A stretch of 64,000 nt of DNA from contig NZ_CP024627.1 of NCBI RefSeq assembly GCF_024449095.1, positions 682,001-746,000 on the forward strand, written 5' to 3'. The translations under genes were made by a program, and so were the position numbers. The stretch is from Vibrio coralliilyticus (GTDB lineage: Bacteria; Pseudomonadota; Gammaproteobacteria; Enterobacterales; Vibrionaceae). Below, piece after piece: positions 39,323 to 48,847 of this stretch; the first letter of the stretch is position 1; each line of letters starts with the position of its first letter. Below the pieces are notes generated by a model. It did no database searches. It worked only from the letters and a program-made list of their open reading frames with translations, and was not told where the DNA came from.

Positions 39323-39338
39323 ACGTAAACGTTTGCTT
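39323..39338 (+). promoter_or_regulatory. PurR box upstream of guaA
   Basis: ACGTAAACGTTTGCTT matches 11 of 12 fixed positions of the PurR consensus ANGCAANCGNTTNCNT. It lies between guaB and guaA, suggesting that guaA has a PurR-controlled promoter of its own. Confidence 0.65.
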
Positions 39339-39359
39339 TTTTCCTTGAAGCATTAATAA

Positions 39360-39385
39360 GAGGCGAGTACACTCGCCTCCGTTTT
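39360..39385 (+). terminator. Terminator between guaB and guaA
   Basis: GAGGCGAGT (39360-39368) pairs perfectly with ACTCGCCTC (39371-39379) around a 2-base spacer, followed by CGTTTT. It lies 28 bases before the guaA ATG, so it may end guaB transcripts or attenuate guaA. Confidence 0.8.
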
Positions 39386-39413
39386 AATAACCTAGCTTAT
39401 AAGACTGCTCAAA

Positions 39414-40967
39414 ATGACTAAAAATATTCATGACCAACGTATTCTGATCTTGGACTTCGGTTCTCAGTACACTCAGCTAGTCGCACGCCGTGTACGTGAA
39501 ATCGGTGTTTACTGTGAACTGTGGAGCTGGGACGTTGAAGAAGCGGATATTCGTGAATTCAATCCAGACGGTATCATCCTATCTGGTGGTCCAGAAAGCG
39601 TAACGGAAGACAACTCTCCACGCGCGCCTCAATATGTATTTGACTCTGGTGTGCCAGTACTCGGTGTATGTTACGGCATGCAAACGATGGCTGAACAGCT
39701 AGGTGGTAAAGTTGCCGGTTCAACAGAGCGTGAATTCGGCTATGCACAAGTCAAAGTTTCTGGTGAATCGGCACTGTTTAAAGATCTTGAAGCAACTCAA
39801 GATGTTTGGATGAGCCACGGTGACAAAGTGGTAGAAATTCCAGCGGACTTCGTAAAAGTCGGTGAGACAGACACTTGTCCTTATGCGGCAATGGCCAATG
39901 AAGAGAAGAAATACTACGGTGTTCAGTTCCACCCTGAAGTAACGCACACTAAGCAAGGCAAGCAAATGCTTGAGAACTTTGTTCTTGGCGTATGTGGTTG
40001 TGAAGGGCTTTGGACTTCAGAATCGATCATTGAAGATGCCGTTGCGCGTATCAAAGAGCAGGTAGGTGACGATGAAGTCATCCTAGGCCTGTCGGGCGGT
40101 GTGGATTCATCTGTCGTTGCGATGCTGGTTCACCGTGCAATCGGTGACAAACTAACTTGTGTATTCGTTGATAACGGCCTGCTTCGTCTTAACGAAGGTC
40201 AGCAAGTTATGGATATGTTTGGCGATCAATTCGGTCTGAACATCATCAAAGTTGACGCAGAAGAGCGTTTCCTTGCAGCTCTTGAAGGTAAGTCGGATCC
40301 AGAAGAGAAGCGTAAGACTATCGGTCACGTATTTGTCGACGTATTCGATGAAGAATCTAAGAAGCTGAAAAATGCGAAGTGGCTTGCTCAGGGTACTATC
40401 TACCCAGACGTCATCGAGTCAGCGGCATCTAAGACAGGTAAAGCACACGTAATCAAATCTCACCATAATGTTGGCGGTCTGCCAGACGATATGGAGATGG
40501 GGCTTGTTGAGCCACTGCGTGAGCTGTTCAAAGATGAAGTTCGTAAGATTGGCCTAGAGCTAGGTTTGCCTTACAACATGCTTTACCGCCATCCATTCCC
40601 AGGTCCTGGTCTAGGGGTTCGTGTTCTTGGCGAAATCAAGAAAGAGTACTGTGACTTGCTACGTCGTGCAGATGCTATCTTCATTGAAGAGCTACATGCA
40701 GCGGATCTTTACAACAAAGTATCGCAAGCCTTCACGGTATTCCTACCTGTACGCTCTGTTGGTGTAATGGGGGATGGCCGTAAATACGATTGGGTGGTTT
40801 CTCTGCGCGCAGTGGAAACGATCGACTTTATGACGGCACATTGGGCGCACCTACCATACGATTTCCTTGGTAAAGTATCTAACCGTATTATCAACGAAGT
40901 TGACGGTATTTCGCGTGTGGTTTACGACATTTCGGGTAAGCCACCAGCGACCATCGAGTGGGAATAA
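39414..40967 (+). CDS. guaA: GMP synthase (glutamine-hydrolysing)
   Basis: Converts XMP to GMP using glutamine and ATP. The 517 residues have a class I glutamine amidotransferase domain with nucleophile Cys86 in GVCYGMQ and His/Glu in FHPEVTHT, an ATP pyrophosphatase domain with LSGGVDSSV, and a C-terminal dimerisation domain ending PPATIEWE. No clear ribosome-binding site precedes the ATG (CTGCTCAAA), which is unusual for a highly expressed gene. A terminator follows. Confidence 0.97.
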   Translation: MTKNIHDQRILILDFGSQYTQLVARRVREIGVYCELWSWDVEEADIREFNPDGIILSGGPESVTEDNSPRAPQYVFDSGVPVLGVCYGMQTMAEQLGGKVAGSTEREFGYAQVKVSGESALFKDLEATQDVWMSHGDKVVEIPADFVKVGETDTCPYAAMANEEKKYYGVQFHPEVTHTKQGKQMLENFVLGVCGCEGLWTSESIIEDAVARIKEQVGDDEVILGLSGGVDSSVVAMLVHRAIGDKLTCVFVDNGLLRLNEGQQVMDMFGDQFGLNIIKVDAEERFLAALEGKSDPEEKRKTIGHVFVDVFDEESKKLKNAKWLAQGTIYPDVIESAASKTGKAHVIKSHHNVGGLPDDMEMGLVEPLRELFKDEVRKIGLELGLPYNMLYRHPFPGPGLGVRVLGEIKKEYCDLLRRADAIFIEELHAADLYNKVSQAFTVFLPVRSVGVMGDGRKYDWVVSLRAVETIDFMTAHWAHLPYDFLGKVSNRIINEVDGISRVVYDISGKPPATIEWE

Positions 40968-40996
40968 CTTCCCATTAGGTGTACCCCAATTGAAAG

Positions 40997-41018
40997 CCAG
41001 CCTCCGGGCTGGTTTTTT
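40997..41018 (+). terminator. Terminator after guaA
   Basis: CCAGCC (40997-41002) pairs with GGCTGG (41007-41012) followed by six Ts. Confidence 0.9.
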
Positions 41019-41155
41019 ATTGGTCGAAATTACTCCTTATTGCGTTGTAACTCCAAAGTGGCTCGCAACTTAACAATAGGTTCATTCATTCACCGTGATT
41101 CTTGATTTGTCTTTTTCTAACATTCCCTAAGTTTTATAAAACAAGGGAAATTGTG

Positions 41156-42811
41156 ATGAGAAAAATAACCTATTTGGCCGCTGCTGTATCTTTGGCGGTT
41201 GTTTCGTCCAGTTGGGCTATGACTAATATTCAGCCTGACCCGCAGAATCCTAACGGTTATGTGGTTGCCCGCGCTGACATACAGGCGGCAGAGCAAGCAC
41301 AAACTTCTGACCCTATGTACCAGATATGGTCTCAGGCACTTACCACCGCACCAAATAGCGTTGTTGAAGCGATTGAGCCTAGCCTTGTCACTAATCCGGA
41401 TAACGTTAAGCGCGCTGAGCGTGTGTTTCCTCAGGTAGAGTGGGATTTTCTGACCAATATGGCTGCGCCTGAGTACACTTATACACGTTTCCTACGGGCG
41501 ATTGGTAAGTTTCCCGCCTTTTGTGCCGAGTATACGGATGGGCGAGATTCCGATGCGATCTGTAAACGCTCGATCGTAACGGCATTTGCCCACTTCGCGC
41601 AGGAAACTGGGGGGCATATTGCCAAAGATAATGTGTCGGATAATCCATTAGGTCTTGAAGAGTGGCAACAGGCGTTAGTACATGTACGTGAAATGGGTTG
41701 GTCTGAAGGTCAGGAGGGCTATACCACTGGTTGTGGTCAGAATGATTGGCAAAACAAAAAATGGCCGTGTGCGGCAGGGCAGGGCTATTTTGGACGCGGT
41801 GCTAAGCAGCTTTCTTACCACTTTAATTACGGTGCGTTTTCCGAAGCAATGTTTGATGGTGATGCGTCTGTTTTGCTCAACAACCCAGGCTTAGTTGCCG
41901 ACTCTTGGCTGAATTTAGCGTCTGCCATTTGGTTCTTCTTAACACCACAAGCACCGAAACCCGCGATGTTGCATGTGATTGATAAAACGTGGTCGCCTTC
42001 TCAACGTGAGACTGAAGCGGGGATTGGTTATGGCTTTGGCACCACGATTAACATCATCAATGGGGGCATTGAGTGTGGAGAACAGAATAAGAATAAAGGG
42101 CAACCCGTCAACCGCATAAGATATTGGGAAGGACTGTCGTCTCATTACCAGATTCCAATCGAAGCCGATGAAAAGAATACCTGCTGGCAACAGACTCCAT
42201 ACGGTAGCCTTAACCTAAATGGTGCAACTGATGTGTTGTACACCAACTGGGATGGCAACTGGAAGTACTATGCTGATCGTCCGGGTGGTTATTCTTTTGA
42301 GTGTGAATTAGTTGGATTCCAGACCGCTTACTCTGCGCTGGTACCAGGTGACTACGAAAAATGTGTGACTAATTTGTACGGCTCTCACGCGAGTTGGCCT
42401 GAAGTGCGTGTTGTTGACCAGTTAGACCCGGTTGACCCTGATCCTGACACAGGAAAGGCTTGGAGTGCTACTAAGGTCTACAACACGGGTGATGAAGTTA
42501 CCTATCTAGGAGTGACGTATAAAGCGAAATGGTGGACACAGGGTGATGCCCCAGACGCTGGTGGGCCGTGGGAGCTCATTTCTGGCACGCCAACTGAACC
42601 AACACCTGAGCCTACGCCAGATCCAACCCCGAATCCTGACCCAACGCCAGAACCTGATACCTTTATTCAGTGGCAAGCTGGTGTAACTCAAGTTGCCAAC
42701 GGCGATAAAGTCACCCATGAAGGTAAATGCTTTGTTGCTAAGAATGGGCCGGGCGTTTGGGATACGCCAACCCAGTCAAACTGGTTCTGGGATGAAATCT
42801 CTTGCCAGTAA
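41156..42811 (+). CDS. Secreted GH19 chitinase with two chitin-binding domains
   Basis: Extracellular endochitinase that hydrolyses beta-1,4 GlcNAc links. The 551 residues begin with a Sec signal peptide (1 to about 21), then a GH19 catalytic domain (about 80-410) with Glu150 in FAHFAQETGGH and the family signature YFGRGAKQLSYHFNYG. Two CBM5/12-like domains follow (about 440-485, with AWSATKVYNTGDEVTYLG, and 505-551), separated by a Pro-Thr linker of about 25 residues. ATG 41156 follows AAGGGAAA; upstream in-frame residues would break the signal peptide. Flanked by terminators, so a single-gene unit. Confidence 0.92.
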   Translation: MRKITYLAAAVSLAVVSSSWAMTNIQPDPQNPNGYVVARADIQAAEQAQTSDPMYQIWSQALTTAPNSVVEAIEPSLVTNPDNVKRAERVFPQVEWDFLTNMAAPEYTYTRFLRAIGKFPAFCAEYTDGRDSDAICKRSIVTAFAHFAQETGGHIAKDNVSDNPLGLEEWQQALVHVREMGWSEGQEGYTTGCGQNDWQNKKWPCAAGQGYFGRGAKQLSYHFNYGAFSEAMFDGDASVLLNNPGLVADSWLNLASAIWFFLTPQAPKPAMLHVIDKTWSPSQRETEAGIGYGFGTTINIINGGIECGEQNKNKGQPVNRIRYWEGLSSHYQIPIEADEKNTCWQQTPYGSLNLNGATDVLYTNWDGNWKYYADRPGGYSFECELVGFQTAYSALVPGDYEKCVTNLYGSHASWPEVRVVDQLDPVDPDPDTGKAWSATKVYNTGDEVTYLGVTYKAKWWTQGDAPDAGGPWELISGTPTEPTPEPTPDPTPNPDPTPEPDTFIQWQAGVTQVANGDKVTHEGKCFVAKNGPGVWDTPTQSNWFWDEISCQ

Positions 42812-42838
42812 TGTAAAAGATTCATGACTCATTAACTA

Positions 42839-42865
42839 AGCTCCTGCAATAAGCAGGAGCTTTTT
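42839..42865 (+). terminator. Terminator after chitinase
   Basis: AGCTCCTGC (42839-42847) pairs with GCAGGAGCT (42853-42861) around AATAA, followed by TTTT. Confidence 0.92.
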
Positions 42866-42991
42866 GGTTTGCTTTCGCGTTATGGGACGGTTTTTGTAAT
42901 CTTAGATTGCACATTCCAGATCTATCTTTTTTATTGAACGGAATTAAACTTCGCGCGTAAATTTTATTAATTTTTTTGAAAGGTGTGCGAA

Positions 42992-43582
42992 ATGTCAACA
43001 AAACTGGCTAACCCAGCTCCACTTGGTCTGATGGGTTTCGGTATGACAACCATCCTGCTAAACATTCATAACGCAGGCTTCTTCCCAATTGATTCAATGA
43101 TTTTGGCAATGGGTATTTTCTATGGTGGTCTGAGCCAAGTGATTGTCGGCATGATGTGCTTTAAACGTGGTGATACGTTTGGTACTACCGCATTTACTTC
43201 TTATGGCTTGTTCTGGCTAACACTGGTTGGCTTGATTGTTATGCCTTACATGGGTTTACCGGCAAGCCCTGCACACTTTATGGGTTGGTACCTAGCTCTG
43301 TGGGGCATCTTCACGGGTTTCATGTTTATCGGATCTCTTTGCTACCCAACAGCGAAGCAAGTGGTTTTCGGCTCGCTAACTATTTTGTTTTTCCTACTTG
43401 CCGCACGTGATTTCACGGGGAATGAGCTGATTGGCACAATTGCAGGTTTTGAAGGCATCTTCTGTGGCGCAAGTGCAATCTACTTCGCGATGGCTCAAGT
43501 ACTGAACAACGAATATGGCCGCACGATTCTGCCTATTGGTGAGAAAAAAGCATCAGTTGCAACGGAAGCTGTTGCGGCGTAA
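42992..43582 (+). CDS. satP: Acetate/succinate transporter, GPR1/FUN34/YaaH family
   Basis: Six-helix inner-membrane protein that takes up acetate or succinate with protons. The 196 residues have the family signature [14 protein letters not shown] (about 7-20) and six hydrophobic segments. GAAAGGTG precedes the ATG at 42992; an upstream GTG adds three residues. It is alone, between terminators. Assignment to SatP itself is by family, so the substrate is inferred. Confidence 0.88.
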   Translation: MSTKLANPAPLGLMGFGMTTILLNIHNAGFFPIDSMILAMGIFYGGLSQVIVGMMCFKRGDTFGTTAFTSYGLFWLTLVGLIVMPYMGLPASPAHFMGWYLALWGIFTGFMFIGSLCYPTAKQVVFGSLTILFFLLAARDFTGNELIGTIAGFEGIFCGASAIYFAMAQVLNNEYGRTILPIGEKKASVATEAVAA

Positions 43583-43640
43583 AGAATATTGCTGGCATGG
43601 CTAATGGCCGTGTTAGAAATATATTTGGGAACATAAGATG

Positions 43641-43672
43641 AAAGGGGTTAGCCATAGGCTAACCCCTTTTTT
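43641..43672. terminator. Bidirectional-type terminator
   Basis: AAAGGGGTTAGCC (43641-43653) pairs perfectly with GGCTAACCCCTTT around ATA, then Ts. It lies between two convergent genes and could serve both. Confidence 0.9.
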
Positions 43673-43701
43673 ACCACTGCTTTTTATCTTAGATATCCAA
43701 A

Positions 43702-45240
43702 TTAGGTTGAAGGTTGCTCAACTGGCTTGGATTCTTCTTCTGCTGTAGGTTCTTTACCTGTCTTACGACGATATTTATCTTCCCAGTAATCTGCGCCTTT
43801 TATGCCCAGTTTAACAGGGTTGAATGTGTATTCTGTGACGCCTTGCTTCTGCTGTTCTTCGTAATCATGTAGAGCCTTAAGTGCTGGCTTCGCCATAAAG
43901 AAGATGATCAGAATACCAACTATGTTGAGCCATGCCATCAGGCCAACACCCACATCACCCATCGCCCATGCAAGGTTTGCAGTCTTAACTGTACCGTAGA
44001 ACACAACCGCAATAAGTGCCACTTTTAGTACGAACATCAAGCCGTTAACTTTGATGTGACGACGGATATAGGCCACATTTGTTTCTGCGATGTAGTAGTA
44101 AGCAAGGATGGTTGTGAAAGCAAAGAAGAACAATGCAATCGCAATGAACGGCTTACCAATACCCGGTAATGCACTTTCAATTGCCATCTGAGTGAAGACA
44201 GGGCCGTTCGCTGCAATGTCTGCTGCTACATTCTGAACTAAGAAGCCTTCTGCACCGTGGACGTTGTAAGCACCCGTGATGATAATCATAAATGCTGTAG
44301 CCGAACATACTAGCAGCGTATCGATGTAGATAGAAAACGACTGTACCAGACCTTGCTGAGCTGGGTGGTCAACACTTGCTGCTGCAGCTGCGTGAGGACC
44401 TGTACCTTGACCTGCTTCGTTTGAGTAAACACCACGTTTAACACCCCAGCCGATGGCCGCACCAACACCTGCCATAGGTGTGAACGCATCACCAATGATC
44501 ATTGAGAATACGCGTGGTACTTCACCGATGTTTAGAAGGATGATGATGAAGGCCGTTACGATGTAAGCCAGCGCCATAAAAGGAACCACGATTTGTGTGA
44601 AGTTCGCGATACGCTTAACACCACCGAAGATGATGAAGGCTAGAATGACGGAGATAACAGTACCTGTGAAGATTTTCGCAAAGCTGAATGTACCGATCGC
44701 TGTCTCGATCATAGCGCCTGAGCCAAATGCGGCTTCAACTGCATTACCAATACTGTTTGACTGAACACCCGGCAGTAGGAAACCACATGCAAAAATGGTC
44801 GCAATAGCGAAGATCCACGCGTACCACGTCTGACCCATTGCTTTTTCAATGTAGTAAGCAGGACCACCACGGAACTCACCGTTGTCTTCTTCTTTGTAAA
44901 TTTGTGCAAGCGTGGATTCCGCGTAGGCTGTCGCAGCACCAAAGAATGCTACCACCCACATCCAAAATACCGCGCCCGGGCCACCAAAGCCGATAGCAGC
45001 GGCAACACCAGCAATGTTACCTGTACCTACACGTCCTGAAAGTGAAACGGCGAGTGCCTGAAAAGAAGAGATGCCTTTGGACGAGCTTTTACCTGAAAGA
45101 AGCAGACGCCACATTTCACCGAAGTGACGAATCTGCACGAATCGCGTCATGATTGAGTAGAACAAGCCAGCGCCAAGACACAAATAAATCAGTGCCGGAC
45201 TCCAGATGATTCCATTCAGAAAATCAACTAATGACTGCAT
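43702..45240 (-). CDS. Alanine/glycine:cation symporter (AGCS family)
   Basis: Sodium- or proton-coupled importer of alanine or glycine. The 512 residues have about eleven membrane helices and AGCS signatures such as SLSGRVGTGNIAGVAAAIGFGGPGAVFWMW and WGVKRGVYSNEAGQGTGPHAAA. The C-terminal 60 residues are charged and cytoplasmic. No glycine riboswitch is visible upstream. It shares orientation with dadA 282 bases upstream, which suggests a joint role in alanine use. Confidence 0.94.
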   Translation of the reverse strand: MQSLVDFLNGIIWSPALIYLCLGAGLFYSIMTRFVQIRHFGEMWRLLLSGKSSSKGISSFQALAVSLSGRVGTGNIAGVAAAIGFGGPGAVFWMWVVAFFGAATAYAESTLAQIYKEEDNGEFRGGPAYYIEKAMGQTWYAWIFAIATIFACGFLLPGVQSNSIGNAVEAAFGSGAMIETAIGTFSFAKIFTGTVISVILAFIIFGGVKRIANFTQIVVPFMALAYIVTAFIIILLNIGEVPRVFSMIIGDAFTPMAGVGAAIGWGVKRGVYSNEAGQGTGPHAAAAASVDHPAQQGLVQSFSIYIDTLLVCSATAFMIIITGAYNVHGAEGFLVQNVAADIAANGPVFTQMAIESALPGIGKPFIAIALFFFAFTTILAYYYIAETNVAYIRRHIKVNGLMFVLKVALIAVVFYGTVKTANLAWAMGDVGVGLMAWLNIVGILIIFFMAKPALKALHDYEEQQKQGVTEYTFNPVKLGIKGADYWEDKYRRKTGKEPTAEEESKPVEQPST

Positions 45241-45443
45241 AAGTATTTTCCCTGTTTAGTTTTATAGTGGTTGTTTTGCGAACAGAATATTAACCTTTTT
45301 GTAACTCTGATGTTAACCGATTTGTACTTTAAAATTTATTTGCGTGAGCTTAGGCACAAAATGCTAAATAAATGTTAACGAGTAGTGTTATCGTAGCGAG
45401 TAGTTTCAAAATGCTTGAAAAATGAATTGATATGACCCAATCC

Positions 45444-45468
45444 ATAGCGCACTAACAATGCGCGCTAT
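45444..45468 (-). terminator. Hairpin downstream of dadA
   Basis: ATAGCGC (45444-45450) pairs with GCGCTAT (45462-45468). It is 55 bases past the dadA stop; no strong T-run follows on the minus strand, so termination is uncertain. Confidence 0.4.
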
Positions 45469-45522
45469 AGTTGTGTAGCTCGTTTTTTGTACTGTCAATG
45501 TCATCGATTGTAGGTATTTACA

Positions 45523-46776
45523 CTATTCGTTGTATCGATGCGTGCTGAGCTCCTTATATTGGTGATAATTTGACTGTGTAATCACTTCTGTCAGGATCTC
45601 TGCTGAGCCACAGGCCATAGTCCAACCTAAGGTGCCGTGCCCAGTATTAGTAAAGAGGTTCTTTATTGATGTGCTTCCGATGATCGGCGTGCCGTCGGGG
45701 GTCATTGGACGGAAGCCTGTCCAATAATCTGCGCGAGATAAATCTGTCCCATCCGGAAATAAGTTAGACACAACATGATTCAACGTAGCGAGTCGTTTAT
45801 CCGGCAGGGCGGGATCAAAACCAGCCAGCTCGGCGGTGCCCGCGACGCGAATTCGATTTTCGAAGCGAGTCACGGCCACTTTGTAGGTCTCATCCATAAT
45901 GGTTGATTGAGGTGCGAATGCTTCGTCAATGATAGGCAAGGTGAGTGAGTAACCTTTGACGGGGTAGAGTGGGATGTCTATACCAACTTGCTCTAAAAGC
46001 GATTTTGAATAGCTGCCCATGGCTACCACAACTTTGTCTGCGGCAATTTCCCCTTGCGATGTGTTGACTGAGAGTACCTGATTACCTTGTGTGTTGAGGC
46101 TATGTATCTCGGTGTTGAAGATGAACTCAACCCCCGCTTGTTCTGCCATTGCTTGCAGTTGTTGGCAGAACAAATAGCAGTCTCCAGTCTCATCATCTGG
46201 CAAATAGAGACCTCCGGTAAGTGTTCCTTGAATGTGGGCGAGCCCAGGCTCTTGCACTAAACACTCTTGAGCATTCAGCAACTGGTATCGAGTGCCACTT
46301 TCTTCTAGCAGTGCAATATCTTTTTCTACTGCAAGTAATTGCTTGCGGTTACGGAAAATTTGTAACGTCCCTCGAGTACGCCCTTGGTAGTTGAGGTCGT
46401 ATTGCTGGTTTAACTGCGCTAAACACTCTCGGCTACGATTGGCAATCGCCAACATACGGGCTTTGTTAATCCGATACCTGTCCAGCTGGCAATTTTTTAA
46501 CATTTGGCTAGCCCAACGGAGGAGTTCTGGGCTAAGGCTAGGCTTAATCTTTAGCGGTGCATGCTCTTCTAATAACCATTTTATGGCTTTCATGGGCACG
46601 CCAGGAGCCGCCCATGGTGAAGAGTAGCCATAAGAGATCTGGCCCGCATTGGCAAAACTGGTTTCTTCTGCGGAGCGTGGTTGGCGATCAATCACCGTAA
46701 CTTGACACCCCGCTTGCTGTAAATACCAAGCGCTGGTTAATCCGACCACTCCGCTGCCTAAAATGACGACTTTCAC
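45523..46776 (-). CDS. dadA: D-amino acid dehydrogenase small subunit
   Basis: FAD enzyme that oxidises D-alanine and other D-amino acids to keto acids, feeding the respiratory chain. The 417 residues start VVILGSGVVGLTSAWYLQQAG, the dinucleotide-binding motif, and include SFANAGQISYGYSSPWAAPGVPMKAIKWL and the C-terminal GHGTLGWTMACGS, both DadA hallmarks. GTG 46776 is chosen: GGAG lies 7 bases upstream and the fold starts at once. It is divergent from a LysR regulator and followed by the alanine symporter, forming an alanine catabolic locus. No alanine racemase gene is present here. Confidence 0.94.
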   Translation of the reverse strand: MKVVILGSGVVGLTSAWYLQQAGCQVTVIDRQPRSAEETSFANAGQISYGYSSPWAAPGVPMKAIKWLLEEHAPLKIKPSLSPELLRWASQMLKNCQLDRYRINKARMLAIANRSRECLAQLNQQYDLNYQGRTRGTLQIFRNRKQLLAVEKDIALLEESGTRYQLLNAQECLVQEPGLAHIQGTLTGGLYLPDDETGDCYLFCQQLQAMAEQAGVEFIFNTEIHSLNTQGNQVLSVNTSQGEIAADKVVVAMGSYSKSLLEQVGIDIPLYPVKGYSLTLPIIDEAFAPQSTIMDETYKVAVTRFENRIRVAGTAELAGFDPALPDKRLATLNHVVSNLFPDGTDLSRADYWTGFRPMTPDGTPIIGSTSIKNLFTNTGHGTLGWTMACGSAEILTEVITQSNYHQYKELSTHRYNE

Positions 46777-46879
46777 ACTCCAACTCCATAAACGGGGAAT
46801 TTTTTCAAGAATGTTGGATTTACATCTGGTTAACAATCTATAAGAATTAATATCACTGTTTAGAAAAACTAAAAGCTTT

Positions 46880-47776
46880 ATGAAATCAGCTCTGCTTAAT
46901 GGAATCAATCTAGTGTGCATTGTCGCCAGACACCACAGCCTGACCAGTGCGGCCAGTGAGCTTAACCTCACTACAGGTGCCGTCAGCCAACAGCTTCAGT
47001 CGGCGGAAGAACGTCTAGGTTTTGACGTGTTTGAGCGTCATGCGAGAGGTATTCGCTTGACAGATCAAGGTCAAAAATTAGTTGAGTCAGTTTCACCGCA
47101 TTTAGCGGCTATTGAAGATACTATCTACCAACTTACGCATGTGATGGATAGTAAGCAGATCCGACTTAAGCTGACCCCTTCACTTGCTTTTAAGTGGTTG
47201 GTGCCTCGCTTAGAAGATTTCCAGAAACAACACCCTGAAATACAGATCCACACGTTTGCTGAGGGAGCCTTGGTTGATAGCGACAACCGAGATTACGATA
47301 TCGCGATTGATTACGGGCCATTACCCTATAAGTTGCCTGACGCTGAGCTATTGATGGAGGAATCTTTGCTGCCAGTAATGAGCCCAGGGTATTTTCGTCA
47401 CTTTGCTCATCTTAGTGTGTCAGGGAGTGCACAGAGCTGGCAACATGTGACCTTGCTCCATGATGCGATGCCATGGAAAGGATCGACCAAAGATCATGAA
47501 TGGCAATTTTGGGCCCAAGAGCACTCGCTTGAGTTTGACACCCATCAGGGGCACTTCTTTAATCGTACCGACATGGCTATGTCTGCAGCTGAAGCCGGAG
47601 TCGGTGTGGCGTTGGCGCGCATGGCACTATTGGGGGATGAGTTAAAACATCACAGGTTAGTGGCGCCATTCCCAGCTATCCGTGCCAGAGCGGGGTATTT
47701 CATTATTACTCACGTCGACAACCCGCATACTCGGCTGTTTAAAAGTTGGCTGAAACAACAAAGTGTTATTAGTTAA
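46880..47776 (+). CDS. LysR-family regulator (GcvA-like)
   Basis: The 298-residue regulator has an N-terminal helix-turn-helix (about 1-65: HHSLTSAASELNLTTGAVSQQLQSAEERLG) and a substrate-binding domain. The pattern TPSLAFKWLVPRLEDFQKQHPEI is typical of the GcvA/AmpR group. It is divergent from dadA across 103 bases and is its likely regulator, perhaps responding to an amino acid. Inference from position only. Confidence 0.88.
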   Translation: MKSALLNGINLVCIVARHHSLTSAASELNLTTGAVSQQLQSAEERLGFDVFERHARGIRLTDQGQKLVESVSPHLAAIEDTIYQLTHVMDSKQIRLKLTPSLAFKWLVPRLEDFQKQHPEIQIHTFAEGALVDSDNRDYDIAIDYGPLPYKLPDAELLMEESLLPVMSPGYFRHFAHLSVSGSAQSWQHVTLLHDAMPWKGSTKDHEWQFWAQEHSLEFDTHQGHFFNRTDMAMSAAEAGVGVALARMALLGDELKHHRLVAPFPAIRARAGYFIITHVDNPHTRLFKSWLKQQSVIS

Positions 47777-47825
47777 ATTGTAAATAGCGTTTGCGAGTGT
47801 ATATGCACCCACTACACTTAATAAT

Positions 47826-47849
47826 GCCAGCAAGTTTCCACTTGCTGGC
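47826..47849 (+). repeat. Perfect hairpin between LysR gene and channel gene
   Basis: GCCAGCAAGT (47826-47835) pairs perfectly with ACTTGCTGGC (47840-47849). No T-run follows, so it may be a weak terminator or a leader structure of the next gene, which starts 20 bases later. Confidence 0.6.
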
Positions 47850-47869
47850 GTGCTTACGGGGCAGCGCAT

Positions 47870-48847
47870 ATGAAATCGACACAAGGCCAATGCAGCTATC
47901 AAAATCCTGATGGCTGGTGCTGCGATCAACCGTGTGGTGAGTCAGGACTGTGTTACTGGCATGATCCCAAAGTCGATAAAAGCAAAGATGATATAAAAGA
48001 CAAGGTTGAACAATGGGCCGCAGCGGGTAAACCTTTAGACGGATTTCAGTTGGCAAGAACAAACTTGGTAGACATCAATTTGGTTAACCGAGGGTGTAAA
48101 GAAGGCTATTCATGTCGTAATGTGGATTTTTACCGAGCGGATCTGACCGATGCGCACTTTTTCGGTCTTGATTTACGTGGTTCGTCGTTAATGAAATCAA
48201 AGATGTTAGGTGCGAATCTGCATTGTGCCAAGCTTGATGACTGCAATTTACTGGGAGCAGATCTTGGTCGAGCGAAGCTGGAAAATGTTGAGTGGGGAAC
48301 CTACCTCAAGCAAGAACAACAAGCTAAGCAGGCACGCAAGAAGCGTCAGTACAAAGAAGTTGCATCCTTGTATCAGGAAGCCGAGGAAGTGTGTCGAAAT
48401 ATTCGCAAGCAATGTGAGAAGCAGGGGTTGTTCGAGATGGCGGGAGACTTCTTCAAACGCGAGATGCGTTTTCGTCGATATCAAATGCCAAAGTTGAGTG
48501 TCCGTAGAGTGGTGTCTAAAGTGGTCGATCTGTTCTGCGGTTATGGCGAAGATCCGATGCGGGTGGTCGGCTTTTCTATCTTTCTGATATTAGTCTGTGC
48601 CATGGCGTATTTCTTTTTGGATACTACGGGCGCACACCCGATATATGAAGATCTTAGTGGCTGGCAATTCTATCTATTTGAATTTCTTAACTCGCTTTAC
48701 TTTAGCGTAGTGACCTTTACTACTCTCGGTTACGGGGATATTTCCCCAGTCGGAATCGCTAGGTTTATTGCTGCCTTCGAAGCTTTCCTCGGCAGCTTTA
48801 CCATGGCGCTGTTTGTGGTGGTTTTCGTGAAGAAAATGACGCGTTAG
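47870..48847 (+). CDS. Pentapeptide-repeat protein with two-helix ion channel domain
   Basis: Probable inner-membrane K+ channel with a cytoplasmic sensor-like region. The 325 residues show, in order: an N-terminal Cys-rich knuckle (Cys8, 17, 18, 22, 28, His31 in CYWHDP); pentapeptide repeats (about 60-138, A(D/N)LxX units such as ADLTDAHFFGLDLRGSSLM); a charged helical stretch (about 140-205); and two membrane helices (about 230-252 and 298-320) flanking a pore loop with selectivity filter TLGYGD (close to TVGYGD). The stop overlaps the convergent downstream gene by 4 bases. The gating signal is unknown. Confidence 0.85.
   Translation: MKSTQGQCSYQNPDGWCCDQPCGESGLCYWHDPKVDKSKDDIKDKVEQWAAAGKPLDGFQLARTNLVDINLVNRGCKEGYSCRNVDFYRADLTDAHFFGLDLRGSSLMKSKMLGANLHCAKLDDCNLLGADLGRAKLENVEWGTYLKQEQQAKQARKKRQYKEVASLYQEAEEVCRNIRKQCEKQGLFEMAGDFFKREMRFRRYQMPKLSVRRVVSKVVDLFCGYGEDPMRVVGFSIFLILVCAMAYFFLDTTGAHPIYEDLSGWQFYLFEFLNSLYFSVVTFTTLGYGDISPVGIARFIAAFEAFLGSFTMALFVVVFVKKMTR

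Noticed and set aside
45241..45480. Glycine riboswitch before the AGCS symporter
   Set aside because: The conserved riboswitch core motifs are not visible on the minus strand.
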